NCBI GenBank assembly: GCA_021792355.1
Contig: JAJYUV010000002.1
Coordinates: 213,917 to 277,916 of the forward strand
Length of the DNA: 64,000 nucleotides
From: Thermoplasmata archaeon
Lineage (GTDB): Archaea; Thermoplasmatota; Thermoplasmata; Thermoplasmatales; GCA-001856825
Reading direction: 5' to 3'
In this document: positions 52,902 through 62,538 of the stretch, one piece after another
How positions within the stretch are numbered: position 1 is the stretch's first letter
Layout: every line of letters begins with the position of its first letter
The notes under the pieces: generated by a model
The model's input: only the letters and a program-made list of their open reading frames with translations
Databases searched by the model: none
What the model was told of the DNA's origin: nothing
Translations under genes and position numbers: made by a program

Positions 52902-53825
52902 ATGAAACTCTTTGTCCCATTCGAACTGGAAGAAAAATATAAGAAAATAGGTCGCGAGATAGTTGGGAGTGAGAACATCATATGGTTCCCAGATGAGGGG
53001 AAGGCTGAAATTATTCTCATAAGGGGAAATGATTTTCCTAGAGATAGGAAATTCAAGTTCATCCAGACAGTTAGTGCAGGGACAGATCACATAGACTTTA
53101 GCAACATTCCCAAAGAAACCGTCATAGCTAGCAATGCGGGAGCATACTCTATTTCTGTTGCCGAACATGCATTCGCATTGATACTGGAGCGATCCAAGCG
53201 AATTTCGATATTCGAGGCCGAAACTAGGAATGGGATCTATAACCCTAGTCCGACCAAGTTGTTATATGGAAAAACGCTCGGAATTATAGGATACGGCGGG
53301 ATAGGGAGTAGGGCGGCTTTGTTAGCTAAGTCCTTTGGAATGAAGGTTATAGCGGTTGGTAGGGGGTACAGGGACGAAAACGCTGACGAAATAACAGGGA
53401 TGGATGGACTCAATCTACTTCTGACAGAATCGGACTTTATACTCATTTCGATACCACTGACCAGTAGCACCATGGGTTTAATCGGAGAAGAACAACTAAA
53501 GAAGGTCAAGAGAAACTGCACTATTGTCAACGTTGCTCGACCTGAGATTGTTAGGAAGGAGCCGCTCCTAAAATTTGTACAGAAGAATAGCGATGCTTCG
53601 TACTTGACTGATGTCTGGTGGGGGGAACCTAGCTTGGATGACTCAGAAAATGAAAACATTGTGATTACCCCACACATTGCTGGTGGACTGTCGGGAGAAG
53701 TCATGGAATTTGCCTTTAGACATGCGTTCGAAAACGTAAGGCGATTTATGGATGGTACTAAACCAAACAACATAGTGAAAAGGGAAGAGGCTCTGTACCT
53801 TGATCGGGCTAAGATCGGCATTTGA
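52902..53825 (+). CDS. D-isomer-specific 2-hydroxyacid dehydrogenase
   Basis: A 307-residue NAD(P)-dependent dehydrogenase interconverting 2-oxoacids and D-2-hydroxyacids. It has the cofactor motif GIIGYGGIGSRAALLAKSFG and the catalytic Arg in VNVARPEIVRK. The catalytic Glu is in DVWWGEPSLDD and the catalytic His in TPHIAGGLSG. Start: an in-frame ATG at 52854 would add 16 atypical residues. The ATG at 52902 gives the usual N-terminus (KLFVPFELEEKY) and sits about 23 bases after TATTAAG, so it is preferred. It could act on oxoacids from amino acid breakdown. Confidence 0.87.
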   Translation: MKLFVPFELEEKYKKIGREIVGSENIIWFPDEGKAEIILIRGNDFPRDRKFKFIQTVSAGTDHIDFSNIPKETVIASNAGAYSISVAEHAFALILERSKRISIFEAETRNGIYNPSPTKLLYGKTLGIIGYGGIGSRAALLAKSFGMKVIAVGRGYRDENADEITGMDGLNLLLTESDFILISIPLTSSTMGLIGEEQLKKVKRNCTIVNVARPEIVRKEPLLKFVQKNSDASYLTDVWWGEPSLDDSENENIVITPHIAGGLSGEVMEFAFRHAFENVRRFMDGTKPNNIVKREEALYLDRAKIGI

Positions 53826-53906
53826 TCTCGTTTAGGGTGTCCTAGTCATGGAAAAATAGTGATATCCGTCTCGCAAAACACTTTTAGTTTCATTTACTGG
53901 AGTCTT

Positions 53907-54545
53907 ATGGTTTCCTCGAACTTTGCAAAGGTCAAGAGACATCCGGAAAGGGGGAATTACGACAGGGAGTTATTGCTTGATATTCTGGGAAATGGGTTGG
54001 TCTGTCAGGTTGCATTCCAGGTAGAAGGCCAACCGTTCATCATACCTATGTCCTATTACAACAACAAGGAATTCATCTTCATACACTGCAGTCCTGTGGC
54101 AAGGATAAGCAAAACTCTTAAAAATGGAGGCCCAGTGGCAATTTCTGTACTCGAGCTAAATGGCCTGGTCATTGCGAAAGGTTTGGCTGACAATTCAATG
54201 AACTACAGGTCTGCAATTATATTTGGAAAACCAGTAGAACTCGTTTCAGACGAAGAAAAGATGGCATACTTCAAGGAGTGGATAGACCACCTTATGCCTG
54301 GAAGGAAAGAGAATTCTGAGCTACCCAGCAAGGACGAACTGTCAGGTGTCGCGGTTTTTAAGGTGAGAATTGATCAATTCTCAATAAAGGTGAGGGAAGG
54401 AGGCCCTTCAGAGCTTCGGAAAAATCCAGAAATATGGTCTGGGGTGATCCCCATCTCAACGAGATTTTCAGCTCCATCGTTTGCCTCTTCGCCGGAATAC
54501 CCTGAACATATCAAGGCATTCATTGATGAAAGGAATCGTATTTAG
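53907..54545 (+). CDS. Pyridoxamine 5'-phosphate oxidase-like FMN-binding protein
   Basis: A 212-residue split-barrel flavoprotein of the NimA/flavin-nucleotide-binding group: VKRHPERGNYDRELLLDIL at the N-terminus, GQPFIIPMSYYNNKEFIFIH, and the GRKENSELPSKDELSGVAVF region. Members reduce small molecules or sequester haem/flavin; function here unknown. An upstream GTG at 53859 is in frame. The ATG at 53907 matches the family start and lies about 24 bases after a weak TATA-like TTTTAG, so it is preferred. Confidence 0.84.
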   Translation: MVSSNFAKVKRHPERGNYDRELLLDILGNGLVCQVAFQVEGQPFIIPMSYYNNKEFIFIHCSPVARISKTLKNGGPVAISVLELNGLVIAKGLADNSMNYRSAIIFGKPVELVSDEEKMAYFKEWIDHLMPGRKENSELPSKDELSGVAVFKVRIDQFSIKVREGGPSELRKNPEIWSGVIPISTRFSAPSFASSPEYPEHIKAFIDERNRI

Positions 54546-54609
54546 TGGCTGACGCTTCGGTGAGCTTACTCAAATCAAGTCGTTGCCGAAGGGGGCGTAT
54601 TATCTTAAT

Positions 54610-56454
54610 TTACCTGTGCTCCTCGAGCCACTCAAACATCTCCCTGTAAAACTGTTCTATGTGCTTTCTTTCCTTGAACCCGTGACCCTCTCTTGGAAAT
54701 AGAAGGAGCCTTACATCCTTTCTCTTGTCCTTCAGTGCCCTGAAGAATTGGTAATATTGACTCACCGGTACGTATGGGTCTTCGATGCCGTGGGCAAGAA
54801 GGACTGGAGTTTTGACCTTTTCCGCATGCCAGAGCGGTGAGAATTTTATGAACCTGTCAAATTTGTATGGATCCTGATTGTAGTGTATTCTGTCCCATGC
54901 CGGAAGGTTGCTTACTCCGTGGAAACTGACCCAGTCAGAAATGCCAAAGAGTGAAATGGACCCCTTGAATCTGTCTGTTTGAGTTATCGCCCAGGCTGAC
55001 ATGAACCCCCCGTACGATCCTCCGGTTATATAGACATCTTTCTTATTCACTCCCTTCTTCTCTACAAGGTAGTCTATGCCAGAGAGGATGTCCTGTAAAT
55101 CCATTCCTCCCATGTCTCCTAGGTTCAATTCCGCGTACTTTCTTCCCCTGCCGATGCTTCCTCTGTAGTTAGGCAAAAATACTGAATAACCTTGAGAAAG
55201 GAAAAGTGTTTGATTTCCTATGAACGAATCTAAAGAAGATCCCGTTGGACCCCCATGCACCACCACCATCAGCGGCGCATTCTTCCCTGCGGATCTGAAT
55301 ATTCCCCATATCTCAAGTCCATCTTTGGACTTCCATGTCACCTTCTCTGAATCGTAACTCCTGCATCCTTCCAGTTGCTTGTTGATTCCTGTGATCGCTT
55401 TATCCTTCTTTGTAGCTAGATCAATAAGGAAGACCTCGTTTGGTTGTTTCGCACTCTCGTACGATAAAACAGCATATCCATTTGAAACAGAGAACGAAGG
55501 TGACCACGACCTGTAAACGGTGCCATACCTTGACCAAAGAACATCTCTCTTTTCACCCCTGAATATGGATATTGAAAATGTACCTTCCCTGTTGGATAGG
55601 GCATAGAATTCTTTTTCGTTTTTCCATCTCATCTCTGAATAACTCTCCTCGTCTCCTTCTGTCAGGTTCATTGCCTTTAGATTCCTCAAATCCATCCTGA
55701 TGATATCTCCTGAATTTACTCCTCTGTCACTCCAGAGAGACTCTAGGAAAACCAGGTGCGTGTTGTCGGGAGATAGTCTAGGTTTTGCAACCTGCCTCTC
55801 TTTTTTTGAATAAATCTTTTTGACCTTTCTGTCCTTCAAACTGACCAGAGAGACAACGGATTCGTACCAGGACCACTCGTAGGGAAGTGAGGATGTTATA
55901 GCTGCGACTAAATCTCCGCTGACATTGAACTCCCACACTTGAATCCCATTTGTTATCCTTTGAAATCCTGATCTCAGATCATATTTCCATAGCGAGTCGA
56001 ACTTCGGTTCTTCTTCAAAGAAGAAGCCATCATTCCCCTCCTTCTTTTCCTCTTTTAGTGGGTCCTTATCCTTTATCAGAACGAGAAGAGACTCCTCATC
56101 GATCCACTGAAGATCTTCTGCTGCTCCTTCTATGACTATTTCCTGACCCGAGTTGTTCGTAAAATTGTGTATCATTAAACGATAATCCTCGTCCTTCTTG
56201 GACAGATAGGCAAGGACTTTTCCAGATGGACTAAATTTTGGGCTGAAGTTGCTCCAGCCTTGTTGTGAGAACTTAATCAGATTTTGTCCCTTAGTTGAAA
56301 CTACTGATACTTCGGTTATGGTTTCTTCCTTGAAATTCTTGAACACTCCAGAAATGGTAAATGCAACTCTTTTTCCGTCATTGCTTAAATCTAAGTCAAC
56401 TGCGTATCTGGATTTCAGGTAGTCAGCAACAGTGTGGTCGTGTTCTTTTGCCAT
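54610..56454 (-). CDS. S9 family prolyl oligopeptidase / acylaminoacyl peptidase
   Basis: A 614-residue serine peptidase. An N-terminal beta-propeller (about 1-350; repeats such as WSNFSPKFSPSGKVLAYLSK) is followed by an alpha/beta hydrolase domain. The nucleophile Ser is in GGSYGGFMSA, the Asp in HGIEDPYVP and the His in PREGHGFKE. It has the oxyanion HGGPTGSSLD loop. No signal peptide, so it is cytoplasmic and acts on short imported peptides. With the M20 genes it points to peptide use. Confidence 0.93.
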   Translation of the reverse strand: MAKEHDHTVADYLKSRYAVDLDLSNDGKRVAFTISGVFKNFKEETITEVSVVSTKGQNLIKFSQQGWSNFSPKFSPSGKVLAYLSKKDEDYRLMIHNFTNNSGQEIVIEGAAEDLQWIDEESLLVLIKDKDPLKEEKKEGNDGFFFEEEPKFDSLWKYDLRSGFQRITNGIQVWEFNVSGDLVAAITSSLPYEWSWYESVVSLVSLKDRKVKKIYSKKERQVAKPRLSPDNTHLVFLESLWSDRGVNSGDIIRMDLRNLKAMNLTEGDEESYSEMRWKNEKEFYALSNREGTFSISIFRGEKRDVLWSRYGTVYRSWSPSFSVSNGYAVLSYESAKQPNEVFLIDLATKKDKAITGINKQLEGCRSYDSEKVTWKSKDGLEIWGIFRSAGKNAPLMVVVHGGPTGSSLDSFIGNQTLFLSQGYSVFLPNYRGSIGRGRKYAELNLGDMGGMDLQDILSGIDYLVEKKGVNKKDVYITGGSYGGFMSAWAITQTDRFKGSISLFGISDWVSFHGVSNLPAWDRIHYNQDPYKFDRFIKFSPLWHAEKVKTPVLLAHGIEDPYVPVSQYYQFFRALKDKRKDVRLLLFPREGHGFKERKHIEQFYREMFEWLEEHR

Positions 56455-56576
56455 TTTACTAACCCCGGGATGAAGGAATGGGTGCGAGGTATTAAGATTT
56501 CTGAGCCAGACCTGGTCCTTTAGCTCCTCATTCCAGAGGAAACTGGTGGCAAAATTTGGTCTAGACTAGGACCGAG

Positions 56577-57758
56577 TCATCTCCTGTTGCTACTTCTTCT
56601 GAATTCATCCGTTATTCTAGCTCTGAGTTCACTGTCCTCTGTGAAATCCTTTGCCGTATCGCTTAGAACCTCAATCATAATGAGCAGAGCTTCTTTTGCC
56701 ATCGTGCTCTTTGCCGCTTCCAGAGACTCCCTGGAATGCCACGGGGTTCCCTCTCTGGCAATCTTAAATCCCACTTCTAGGGCTGGCACGACCTGTGTGA
56801 CATTCGCAAAATCAGTAGACCCCTTTGGTAGCTCGTTGTAAGTATCTTCCAAGGTAGGACAATCTATTCCCTTTCCAACGAGTTTGTCTCTGATTGTACT
56901 CGACAGCACTTTATTTATTCTTGTGGTAGAGAATAATGGTCCGAGCTTCTTGACTGAATAGGTGGTTTCAGTAGCTATTGCACAACCCTCTACTATCTTC
57001 ATAAATCTCCCGACCAGTTCTTCGTGATATCTCAGATCAGTCGACCTTATTCCATAAGTCAGTACCGCCCTTTCCGGGGTCACGTTGGATGCTGTCCCTC
57101 CTTCCTTAATTATGCCGTGCATTACGAAATTCGCATCCCTTCTGACGTGCTGGCGCATCATGTTGACAGCACTATAAGTTAGAACTGCTGCATCTAGAGC
57201 ACTTCTTCCCCTGTCTGGACTAGCGGCTTCGTGTGCTGCCTTTCCCCTGAAAGTTACCTCGAAATCTTGTACTGCTAGGGATTGAGTTCCAACATTCCAT
57301 TGGTCGCCGGGATGCGACCCTAGGACCAGGTCTATGTTTTTGAAAGCCCCGCGTTCCGTCATTATTATCTTGGATCCTGACCATTCTCCAGAACCTTCCT
57401 CATCAGGAGTTCCAAAAACGGTAATTGTTCCATTTCTAATCTTCTCTGATGCTCTAATGGCTGAGAAAATAGCTGATGAAGCTATGAGATTATGTCCGCA
57501 AGCATGACCGATGCCTGGAAGCGCATCGTACTCTGCCAAAAATGCAATCGAAGGGTTGCCGTTACCAACCACTTTCTCTGCCCTAAAGGCCGTAGGTATA
57601 TCCATGAACTTCTCGATAACCTTAAATCCGTGGGACTGTAATACATCCATCAGAAGTCTGGAAGATGCAAATTCCTTGCTGCCGATCTCACTAAATTCAT
57701 AGACCTTTAGAGCCAATTTCCAATAATCATAATCTTTGACCCCTTCATACCGTTCCAT
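56577..57758 (-). CDS. M20 family amidohydrolase (AbgB / PM20D2-like)
   Basis: A 393-residue zinc amidohydrolase. It has the metal-site cluster PGIGHACGHNLIASSA, GTPDEEGSGEWSGSKI with the catalytic Glu pair, and VLGSHPGDQWNV. The lid domain contains KAAHEAASPDRGRSALDA, and STDFANVTQVVPALEV near the end. The group includes p-aminobenzoyl-glutamate hydrolase subunit B and beta-alanyl-lysine dipeptidases. Likely a dipeptide or N-acyl amino acid hydrolase. Distinct from the M20 enzyme at 21147. Confidence 0.88.
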   Translation of the reverse strand: MERYEGVKDYDYWKLALKVYEFSEIGSKEFASSRLLMDVLQSHGFKVIEKFMDIPTAFRAEKVVGNGNPSIAFLAEYDALPGIGHACGHNLIASSAIFSAIRASEKIRNGTITVFGTPDEEGSGEWSGSKIIMTERGAFKNIDLVLGSHPGDQWNVGTQSLAVQDFEVTFRGKAAHEAASPDRGRSALDAAVLTYSAVNMMRQHVRRDANFVMHGIIKEGGTASNVTPERAVLTYGIRSTDLRYHEELVGRFMKIVEGCAIATETTYSVKKLGPLFSTTRINKVLSSTIRDKLVGKGIDCPTLEDTYNELPKGSTDFANVTQVVPALEVGFKIAREGTPWHSRESLEAAKSTMAKEALLIMIEVLSDTAKDFTEDSELRARITDEFRRSSNRR

Positions 57759-58028
57759 GATTTTGAATAGTAAACATTTCTAAAAACATTTACAGGCCTT
57801 GTGCTACAATTTCGCTCAAATTTCTTGATCTAATTTCCATCTTTATACGGTTAGGCGACATTACTTGCTTCTTCAGACTCAAAATTTGAAAATTACTTTG
57901 GAATTCACAAATGTCTGATATCATTTCTATGCCTTAACTACTTAACTCGAACACCATTGAAATATTGAAGTTCAATCGACAGATATCGACTTTTGCTCAA
58001 CCTTTCAAATTTCACGGTGTCTTGCGAA

Positions 58029-59453
58029 TCAGATAAATCCGGCAGTTACAAGTCTGTCTATAACCTTTTTGCCAATTGATTTGCTGTAGATAAGTGCGAG
58101 TGCCGTTCCGCATATTGATACGACGGTGATGATTGTCACGATCAGTGCAAGGAGCTTCATCCCGCCCTCAAGAGCACCGAACGATAATGCAACTAAGAAC
58201 CAGGCTGGCAATGCAGGCAGAAGCGTACCCATCTGTCTGAGGTTGAACTGCCCTGGCATGGAAATATCTTCCTTAATTTGGAAAGGATAGAGGAATGCTG
58301 ACAAGTAGACCACTATGATCAACAGAGATGGGATGACTATCAGCAAAAACAGACCAAAATTTAATGCCTGTTCGTCACCTCTAATCGCCAAGAGAAAATT
58401 CGCGACTGCAATGGGAGAGAGGAGAGCCGAAAGTGAAAGTGATTTAACAGCTAATAGGTCCCTCAGGTAGCGTGTTGGATTTCGGGTCATAAACCCTAGC
58501 CAGAGTCTCTCGTTTCCAAGTACACCCATCGTGAAGAACATGATGAAGATTACCGAATAGATGGAAAAGATCAGAATAGCGATTTCTTCATTGTGCAAAG
58601 AGAGGTCAAGTCTATAGGCAAAGAGATAATAGTACAGCGCTGCAATTACTGCAGTCGCCAGAATTCCCTTAGAAAGTTTGAACCTTCCAGACCGATAAGA
58701 CCCGCCTCCTCCCATTGAGTTCATTCTTCCAGAAACTTCTACAATGAAGAAATTCTCTGCAAGCATGGCCTTCATTGGAGACATTCCACTAAACTTCCTC
58801 ACGTGTTTGACCTCACTCGAAGTATATCTCGTAAATGTCTTCATAAGGTCGAGATCGACTCTCGACAGAGACCTGAAGGCTAAAGGAACAGTGACGACTG
58901 CCAGAACTATCGAAGTTATGACAGCGTATAACGGATGGCCCGAGTACAGAGCCGTGGGAGAGTATGGGAAACCCAGAAGGGGAGAAAGTGCCCATACTGC
59001 AAGAGTGGATGCGAGTAGTACCCTCCAACCAAGTCTTAAGGAATAGGTGATCGGTCCCAGTGAAGTCACCGCCAGTATCAGCGCCAAGAAATCAACTAAG
59101 GCATAACCGAAGACCGGCCTGAGGCTTGAAAGTGAGTATGCTACGACGTATATTACGATAAGACCGAAACTTAGCAGTTGAACGACAAACAGAGAGAAAG
59201 CCAGTTCGGATCTCTTCAGTGGAAGAGTAAACAGGAAGTCCCTGTCAGACTTTAGGACGGCAATACCCCCGCTCATTATCGGGAGTACTAGAAAGAATGC
59301 TAGAAACGCAGGACCATAATAGTAGTAAACATTAGAAGAGGAGCCAGTTTCAAAACTAATGAATAGGGCCCAGGCGAGCAGAACTATCATAAGGGCGAGT
59401 AACTGCTTCGAAAATCTCGAAAGAATTACAAACTTAAGTAGTTTAGAGAACAT
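58029..59453 (-). CDS. ABC transporter permease (ABC-2-like exporter)
   Basis: A 474-residue protein with about 12 membrane helices and a central cytosolic loop (about 215-255, containing [20 protein letters not shown] and a Gly/Ser stretch). It overlaps the ATPase gene by 11 bases, so the pair forms one exporter. The segment [20 protein letters not shown], just after the second helix, is characteristic of archaeal exporters of this type, which move peptides, lipids or drugs. Substrate unknown. Confidence 0.82.
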   Translation of the reverse strand: MFSKLLKFVILSRFSKQLLALMIVLLAWALFISFETGSSSNVYYYYGPAFLAFFLVLPIMSGGIAVLKSDRDFLFTLPLKRSELAFSLFVVQLLSFGLIVIYVVAYSLSSLRPVFGYALVDFLALILAVTSLGPITYSLRLGWRVLLASTLAVWALSPLLGFPYSPTALYSGHPLYAVITSIVLAVVTVPLAFRSLSRVDLDLMKTFTRYTSSEVKHVRKFSGMSPMKAMLAENFFIVEVSGRMNSMGGGGSYRSGRFKLSKGILATAVIAALYYYLFAYRLDLSLHNEEIAILIFSIYSVIFIMFFTMGVLGNERLWLGFMTRNPTRYLRDLLAVKSLSLSALLSPIAVANFLLAIRGDEQALNFGLFLLIVIPSLLIIVVYLSAFLYPFQIKEDISMPGQFNLRQMGTLLPALPAWFLVALSFGALEGGMKLLALIVTIITVVSICGTALALIYSKSIGKKVIDRLVTAGFI

Positions 59454-60168
59454 CAGTCAACATCCTTGCAACCACTTTTTCTATGGGCTCATCATCTTTT
59501 CCCATTTTCTTGAGATCGTTAAGAGTACCTGACCATACTACCGAGCCGTGAGATATCATGATAACCCTATCGGTAAGCCTCTTGGCCACCTCCATTATGT
59601 GAGTCGAAACTAGCTGGGTTGAATTCATACTCTTGAGATGATCTATTACAGTCTCCTGCGTTGGAATGTCAAGATAGTTCAACGGCTCGTCCAGCAGGAG
59701 GACAGAGGGTCTGTGAATAATGGTGAGAGCCATTGCAAGTTTTTGAACGTTACCTCTGGAGAGCCTGCCTACCTTGGCCCTTTCATATTCTCTCAACTGG
59801 AGTGAGTCGAGTAAACTATCGACCTTATCTGAAACGTCATCCACTCCCCGCAGAGCTCCTATGTATTCCATGTTTTCACGAACGCTGAAGGATCTGTACG
59901 GGGATGCGTCGTCTGGCAGATAACCCATCATTCTTCTAGCTCCCTCAGAGGAGGGAGCAAAGTTTCCGATTTTAGCGTCTCCAGACGTGGGAGTCAGTAA
60001 CCCTACTAGTATTTTGAGCGTGGTGGTTTTTCCTGCCCCATTAGGTCCAAGCAGCGCACATCTCTCTCCAGGGTCCAGCTTAAAACTGAGGTTTCTTAGG
60101 GCATGAACATTCCCGTAATCCTTAGAAACGCCGTTCATTTCAATCGAGGGTGGAGCAAATGTTTCCAT
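59443..60168 (-). CDS. ABC transporter ATP-binding protein
   Basis: A 241-residue ATPase with Walker [16 protein letters not shown]-loop [10 protein letters not shown], signature LSRGNVQKL, Walker [11 protein letters not shown] and H-loop VSTHIME. It is typical of the two-gene exporter family (CcmA/NatA-like). An in-frame GTG at 60180 is part of the ribosome site AAAAGGTG, so the ATG at 60168 is likely the start. A TATA-like GATATAAAA is immediately upstream. Confidence 0.92.
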   Translation of the reverse strand: METFAPPSIEMNGVSKDYGNVHALRNLSFKLDPGERCALLGPNGAGKTTTLKILVGLLTPTSGDAKIGNFAPSSEGARRMMGYLPDDASPYRSFSVRENMEYIGALRGVDDVSDKVDSLLDSLQLREYERAKVGRLSRGNVQKLAMALTIIHRPSVLLLDEPLNYLDIPTQETVIDHLKSMNSTQLVSTHIMEVAKRLTDRVIMISHGSVVWSGTLNDLKKMGKDDEPIEKVVARMLTDVL

Positions 60169-60180
60169 TATCCTATGCAC

Positions 60181-60573
60181 CTTTTATATCTAATTCGAGA
60201 GCATGTACTCAAATAAATAGAATTTCTGAGTTCTTTGGAATTCCATTTCTTATTAGCAAACGAACTGAACTTTACGAGACTATCGTACCTAATCTTTATC
60301 GAGTGTCATATGAATCTGCCTTTCTGTCAGTAGTTAAATTTCCCAAGTCGATAGTGTCCATGCTGATTTCTTTAACCAAGCGCATTTTAAGCATGGATAT
60401 GGCAATATTATTATATGGTTACAATTATCCAATCGATATGGTCTCAGATGGTAAACAACTAAAGGAGAATGCTATTGACTTATTAAAGCTCATTTTAGTT
60501 ACTTCTTATCCAGCGCTATACGCTATGGAGTAAAGAAAGGAATCAAGGTCGTTCTTGAAGAAGGAGAGGAAGT
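60181..60573 (+). other. Intergenic stretch with a doubtful 127-codon frame
   Basis: A plus-strand frame (60150-60533) runs through this AT-rich region. It starts antisense inside the ABC ATPase gene, has no ribosome site at any start, and its product (for example FFGIPFLISKRTELYETIV) fits no family. It could be a gene remnant. The segment at 60558-60573 contains GGAGAGGAAG, the ribosome site of the next gene. Confidence 0.35.
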
Positions 60574-61497
60574 TTGAAAGTAATTGACGGTTGGAATGAC
60601 TCGAATCTTCAGTCAAGGTGGAGTGGAGATGTCCAGCCAATAGAAAATGTGACTATTCAGGAAACCTTCAGAGTGGAAATCCCGGATTCATCCACGAAAC
60701 AGATTAAGGAGAATTTCAGCGATGGAGATTTAAAGACCCTCGATAGCTCTAAATTTGACATGGCTGTTGGGCCGATATATGTAGAAGAAGCAATGCCAGG
60801 AGATCTGCTCGAGGTAAAAATATCAAAGATTGAAACTGCTAACTGGGGATGGAGCGCGATCCTGAAGGATTTTGGATTGTTGAAGGGAAAGTTCGACGAG
60901 AAATTGATACTATGGAAAGTTGCTAATCGATACGTGACCTCTGCTAGGAAGGGATTTCTCGAAGGCGTCAGAATTCCATCGAAACCTTTTTTAGGTGTTG
61001 TAGGAACTGCACCTAAAAAGGGAGAATTCCCTATGATACCCCCTCAGCCCTTTGGAGGAAATATGGACAACAGGCTGGTATGTGAGGGATCAAAATTGTA
61101 TCTCCCCGTGAACAGAGAAGGGGGACTGCTTTCCTTCGCAGATCCTCACGCAGCGCAGGGAGATGGAGAAGTATGTGGTACGGCAGTTGAAACTTCAGCT
61201 TCTGTCTCGGTCTCAGTTAACGTCATCAAAAACAGGAAAGTTAAATATCCTAGGATCGAGAGCAGAGACTATGGACTTGGGGAAGTGCTTGTGACACAGA
61301 GCTTCTCACCTGACTTACTGAGAGGAGCCAAAGAAGCTGTAGAAGAAATGATCGCATCGATGGCAGAAAGAGGTTTTAGCGAGGAAGAGGCATACGTTCT
61401 CTGCAGCGTAGCAGGAAATCTAAGGATAAGTGAAATTGTGGATGAACCGAACTATGGAGTTTCCATGGTGATGCCTACCCAGCTGCTTACAAGATAG
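60574..61497 (+). CDS. Acetamidase/formamidase family protein
   Basis: A 307-residue amidase of the FmdA/AmdA family, which hydrolyses formamide or acetamide to ammonia and the acid. Family landmarks are GPIYVEEAMPGDLLEVKISK and TANWGWSAILKDFGLL, the MIPPQPFGGNMDN loop, SFADPHAAQGDGEVCGTAVE and the late EEAYVLCSVAGNLRISEIVD. It starts with TTG behind GAGAGGAAG. Monocistronic. Confidence 0.92.
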   Translation: MKVIDGWNDSNLQSRWSGDVQPIENVTIQETFRVEIPDSSTKQIKENFSDGDLKTLDSSKFDMAVGPIYVEEAMPGDLLEVKISKIETANWGWSAILKDFGLLKGKFDEKLILWKVANRYVTSARKGFLEGVRIPSKPFLGVVGTAPKKGEFPMIPPQPFGGNMDNRLVCEGSKLYLPVNREGGLLSFADPHAAQGDGEVCGTAVETSASVSVSVNVIKNRKVKYPRIESRDYGLGEVLVTQSFSPDLLRGAKEAVEEMIASMAERGFSEEEAYVLCSVAGNLRISEIVDEPNYGVSMVMPTQLLTR

Positions 61498-61635
61498 TTA
61501 CCATGGATGAATTGAGTTACACACCAATATTACATTTGAGGCAATATGGATTCAATGAGTCTTGTTCGGTGTTGCGGCTCGAACCTTGTCTTGCTCAAAA
61601 ATACTGTAATCATAAGATGAAATTTCACGAGATTC

Positions 61636-62382
61636 CTACAATCCTATTCCACCATCTACAACCAGAGTCTCACCCGTTATGAAACTGTTGGCAGGGTCTA
61701 TTAGGAACTTAACTGCGTTTGCAATATCCTCCGGCTCTCCCCATCTGGACATTGGTGTTATCCTCTTTATCTTGTTGTAGATTGCTTCGTTCTTCCAACC
61801 ATCCCTGTTCATGTCTGTCCTGATGTAACCTGGTGCTACACAATTAACCCTGATTCTGGGGGCAAGTTCCTTTGCGAGTCCCCTGGTCAGGTGAATGATT
61901 GCGGCCTTTGATGCCTGATAACCATGGGCCCACGGATCTGCCCTAAAACCATACACAGAAGAGATGTTTACAATGGAACCGTTATCCTCTATTATATCCT
62001 GAAGATTCCTTGTAAGGTAGAAAGGAGCAGATAGATTCAAGTCAATCGTTCTTTCCCAGTCTTCATCCGTAATTTCTCTAAGCCTTTTCCCTTCATAGAT
62101 CCCCGCGTTGTTCACAAGTGCAAAGATGCGTTGATTACTCTCCCTGACTTGTTTTGATAGTTCCTCAATCCCTTCCGTTGAAGTTAGATCCACCTGGTGG
62201 CCCGTTACCCTAACTCCGAATTTGCGTATCTCTTCTTCTGTAGATATTGCTTCCTTGGTCCCTTTGTGGTACGTAAAAAATATATTGTAACCGGATTCGG
62301 ATAGTTTCATTGCTATTGATCTGCCTATACCCCTATTCCCTCCCGTAACAATGACGGTCATCTCTTTCAAACCTTTAGTCAT
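61636..62382 (-). CDS. Short-chain dehydrogenase/reductase (SDR)
   Basis: A 248-residue classical SDR with cofactor motif VTGGNRGIGRSIA, NNAG in LVNNAGIYEG, and the catalytic Ser in NISSVYGF. The Tyr-x-x-x-Lys pair is in GYQASKAAI, and PGYIRTDM and FITGETLVVDGG follow. The pattern is FabG-like, but archaea lack that pathway, so it probably reduces another ketone or oxidises an alcohol. Lysine/His/Asp residues after strand 2 do not decide NAD versus NADP. Monocistronic. Confidence 0.9.
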   Translation of the reverse strand: MTKGLKEMTVIVTGGNRGIGRSIAMKLSESGYNIFFTYHKGTKEAISTEEEIRKFGVRVTGHQVDLTSTEGIEELSKQVRESNQRIFALVNNAGIYEGKRLREITDEDWERTIDLNLSAPFYLTRNLQDIIEDNGSIVNISSVYGFRADPWAHGYQASKAAIIHLTRGLAKELAPRIRVNCVAPGYIRTDMNRDGWKNEAIYNKIKRITPMSRWGEPEDIANAVKFLIDPANSFITGETLVVDGGIGL

Positions 62383-62538
62383 TGATTCTATAGAATGGAC
62401 CAGTTTATAATGACTTCAGTTTCTTTATTCATGACATTCTATAACGTCGATACTAAAGTAAACACAAGAATTACTGAATGCACTTATTGATGGCAAGCTT
62501 CGAACTAATTTCGCAGTCAGCTAACGTATTTATTATTG

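Noticed and set aside
60150..60533. A 127-codon plus-strand frame before the formamidase gene
   Set aside because: Begins antisense within the ABC ATPase gene, lacks a ribosome site, and the product shows no domain; treated as chance or a remnant.
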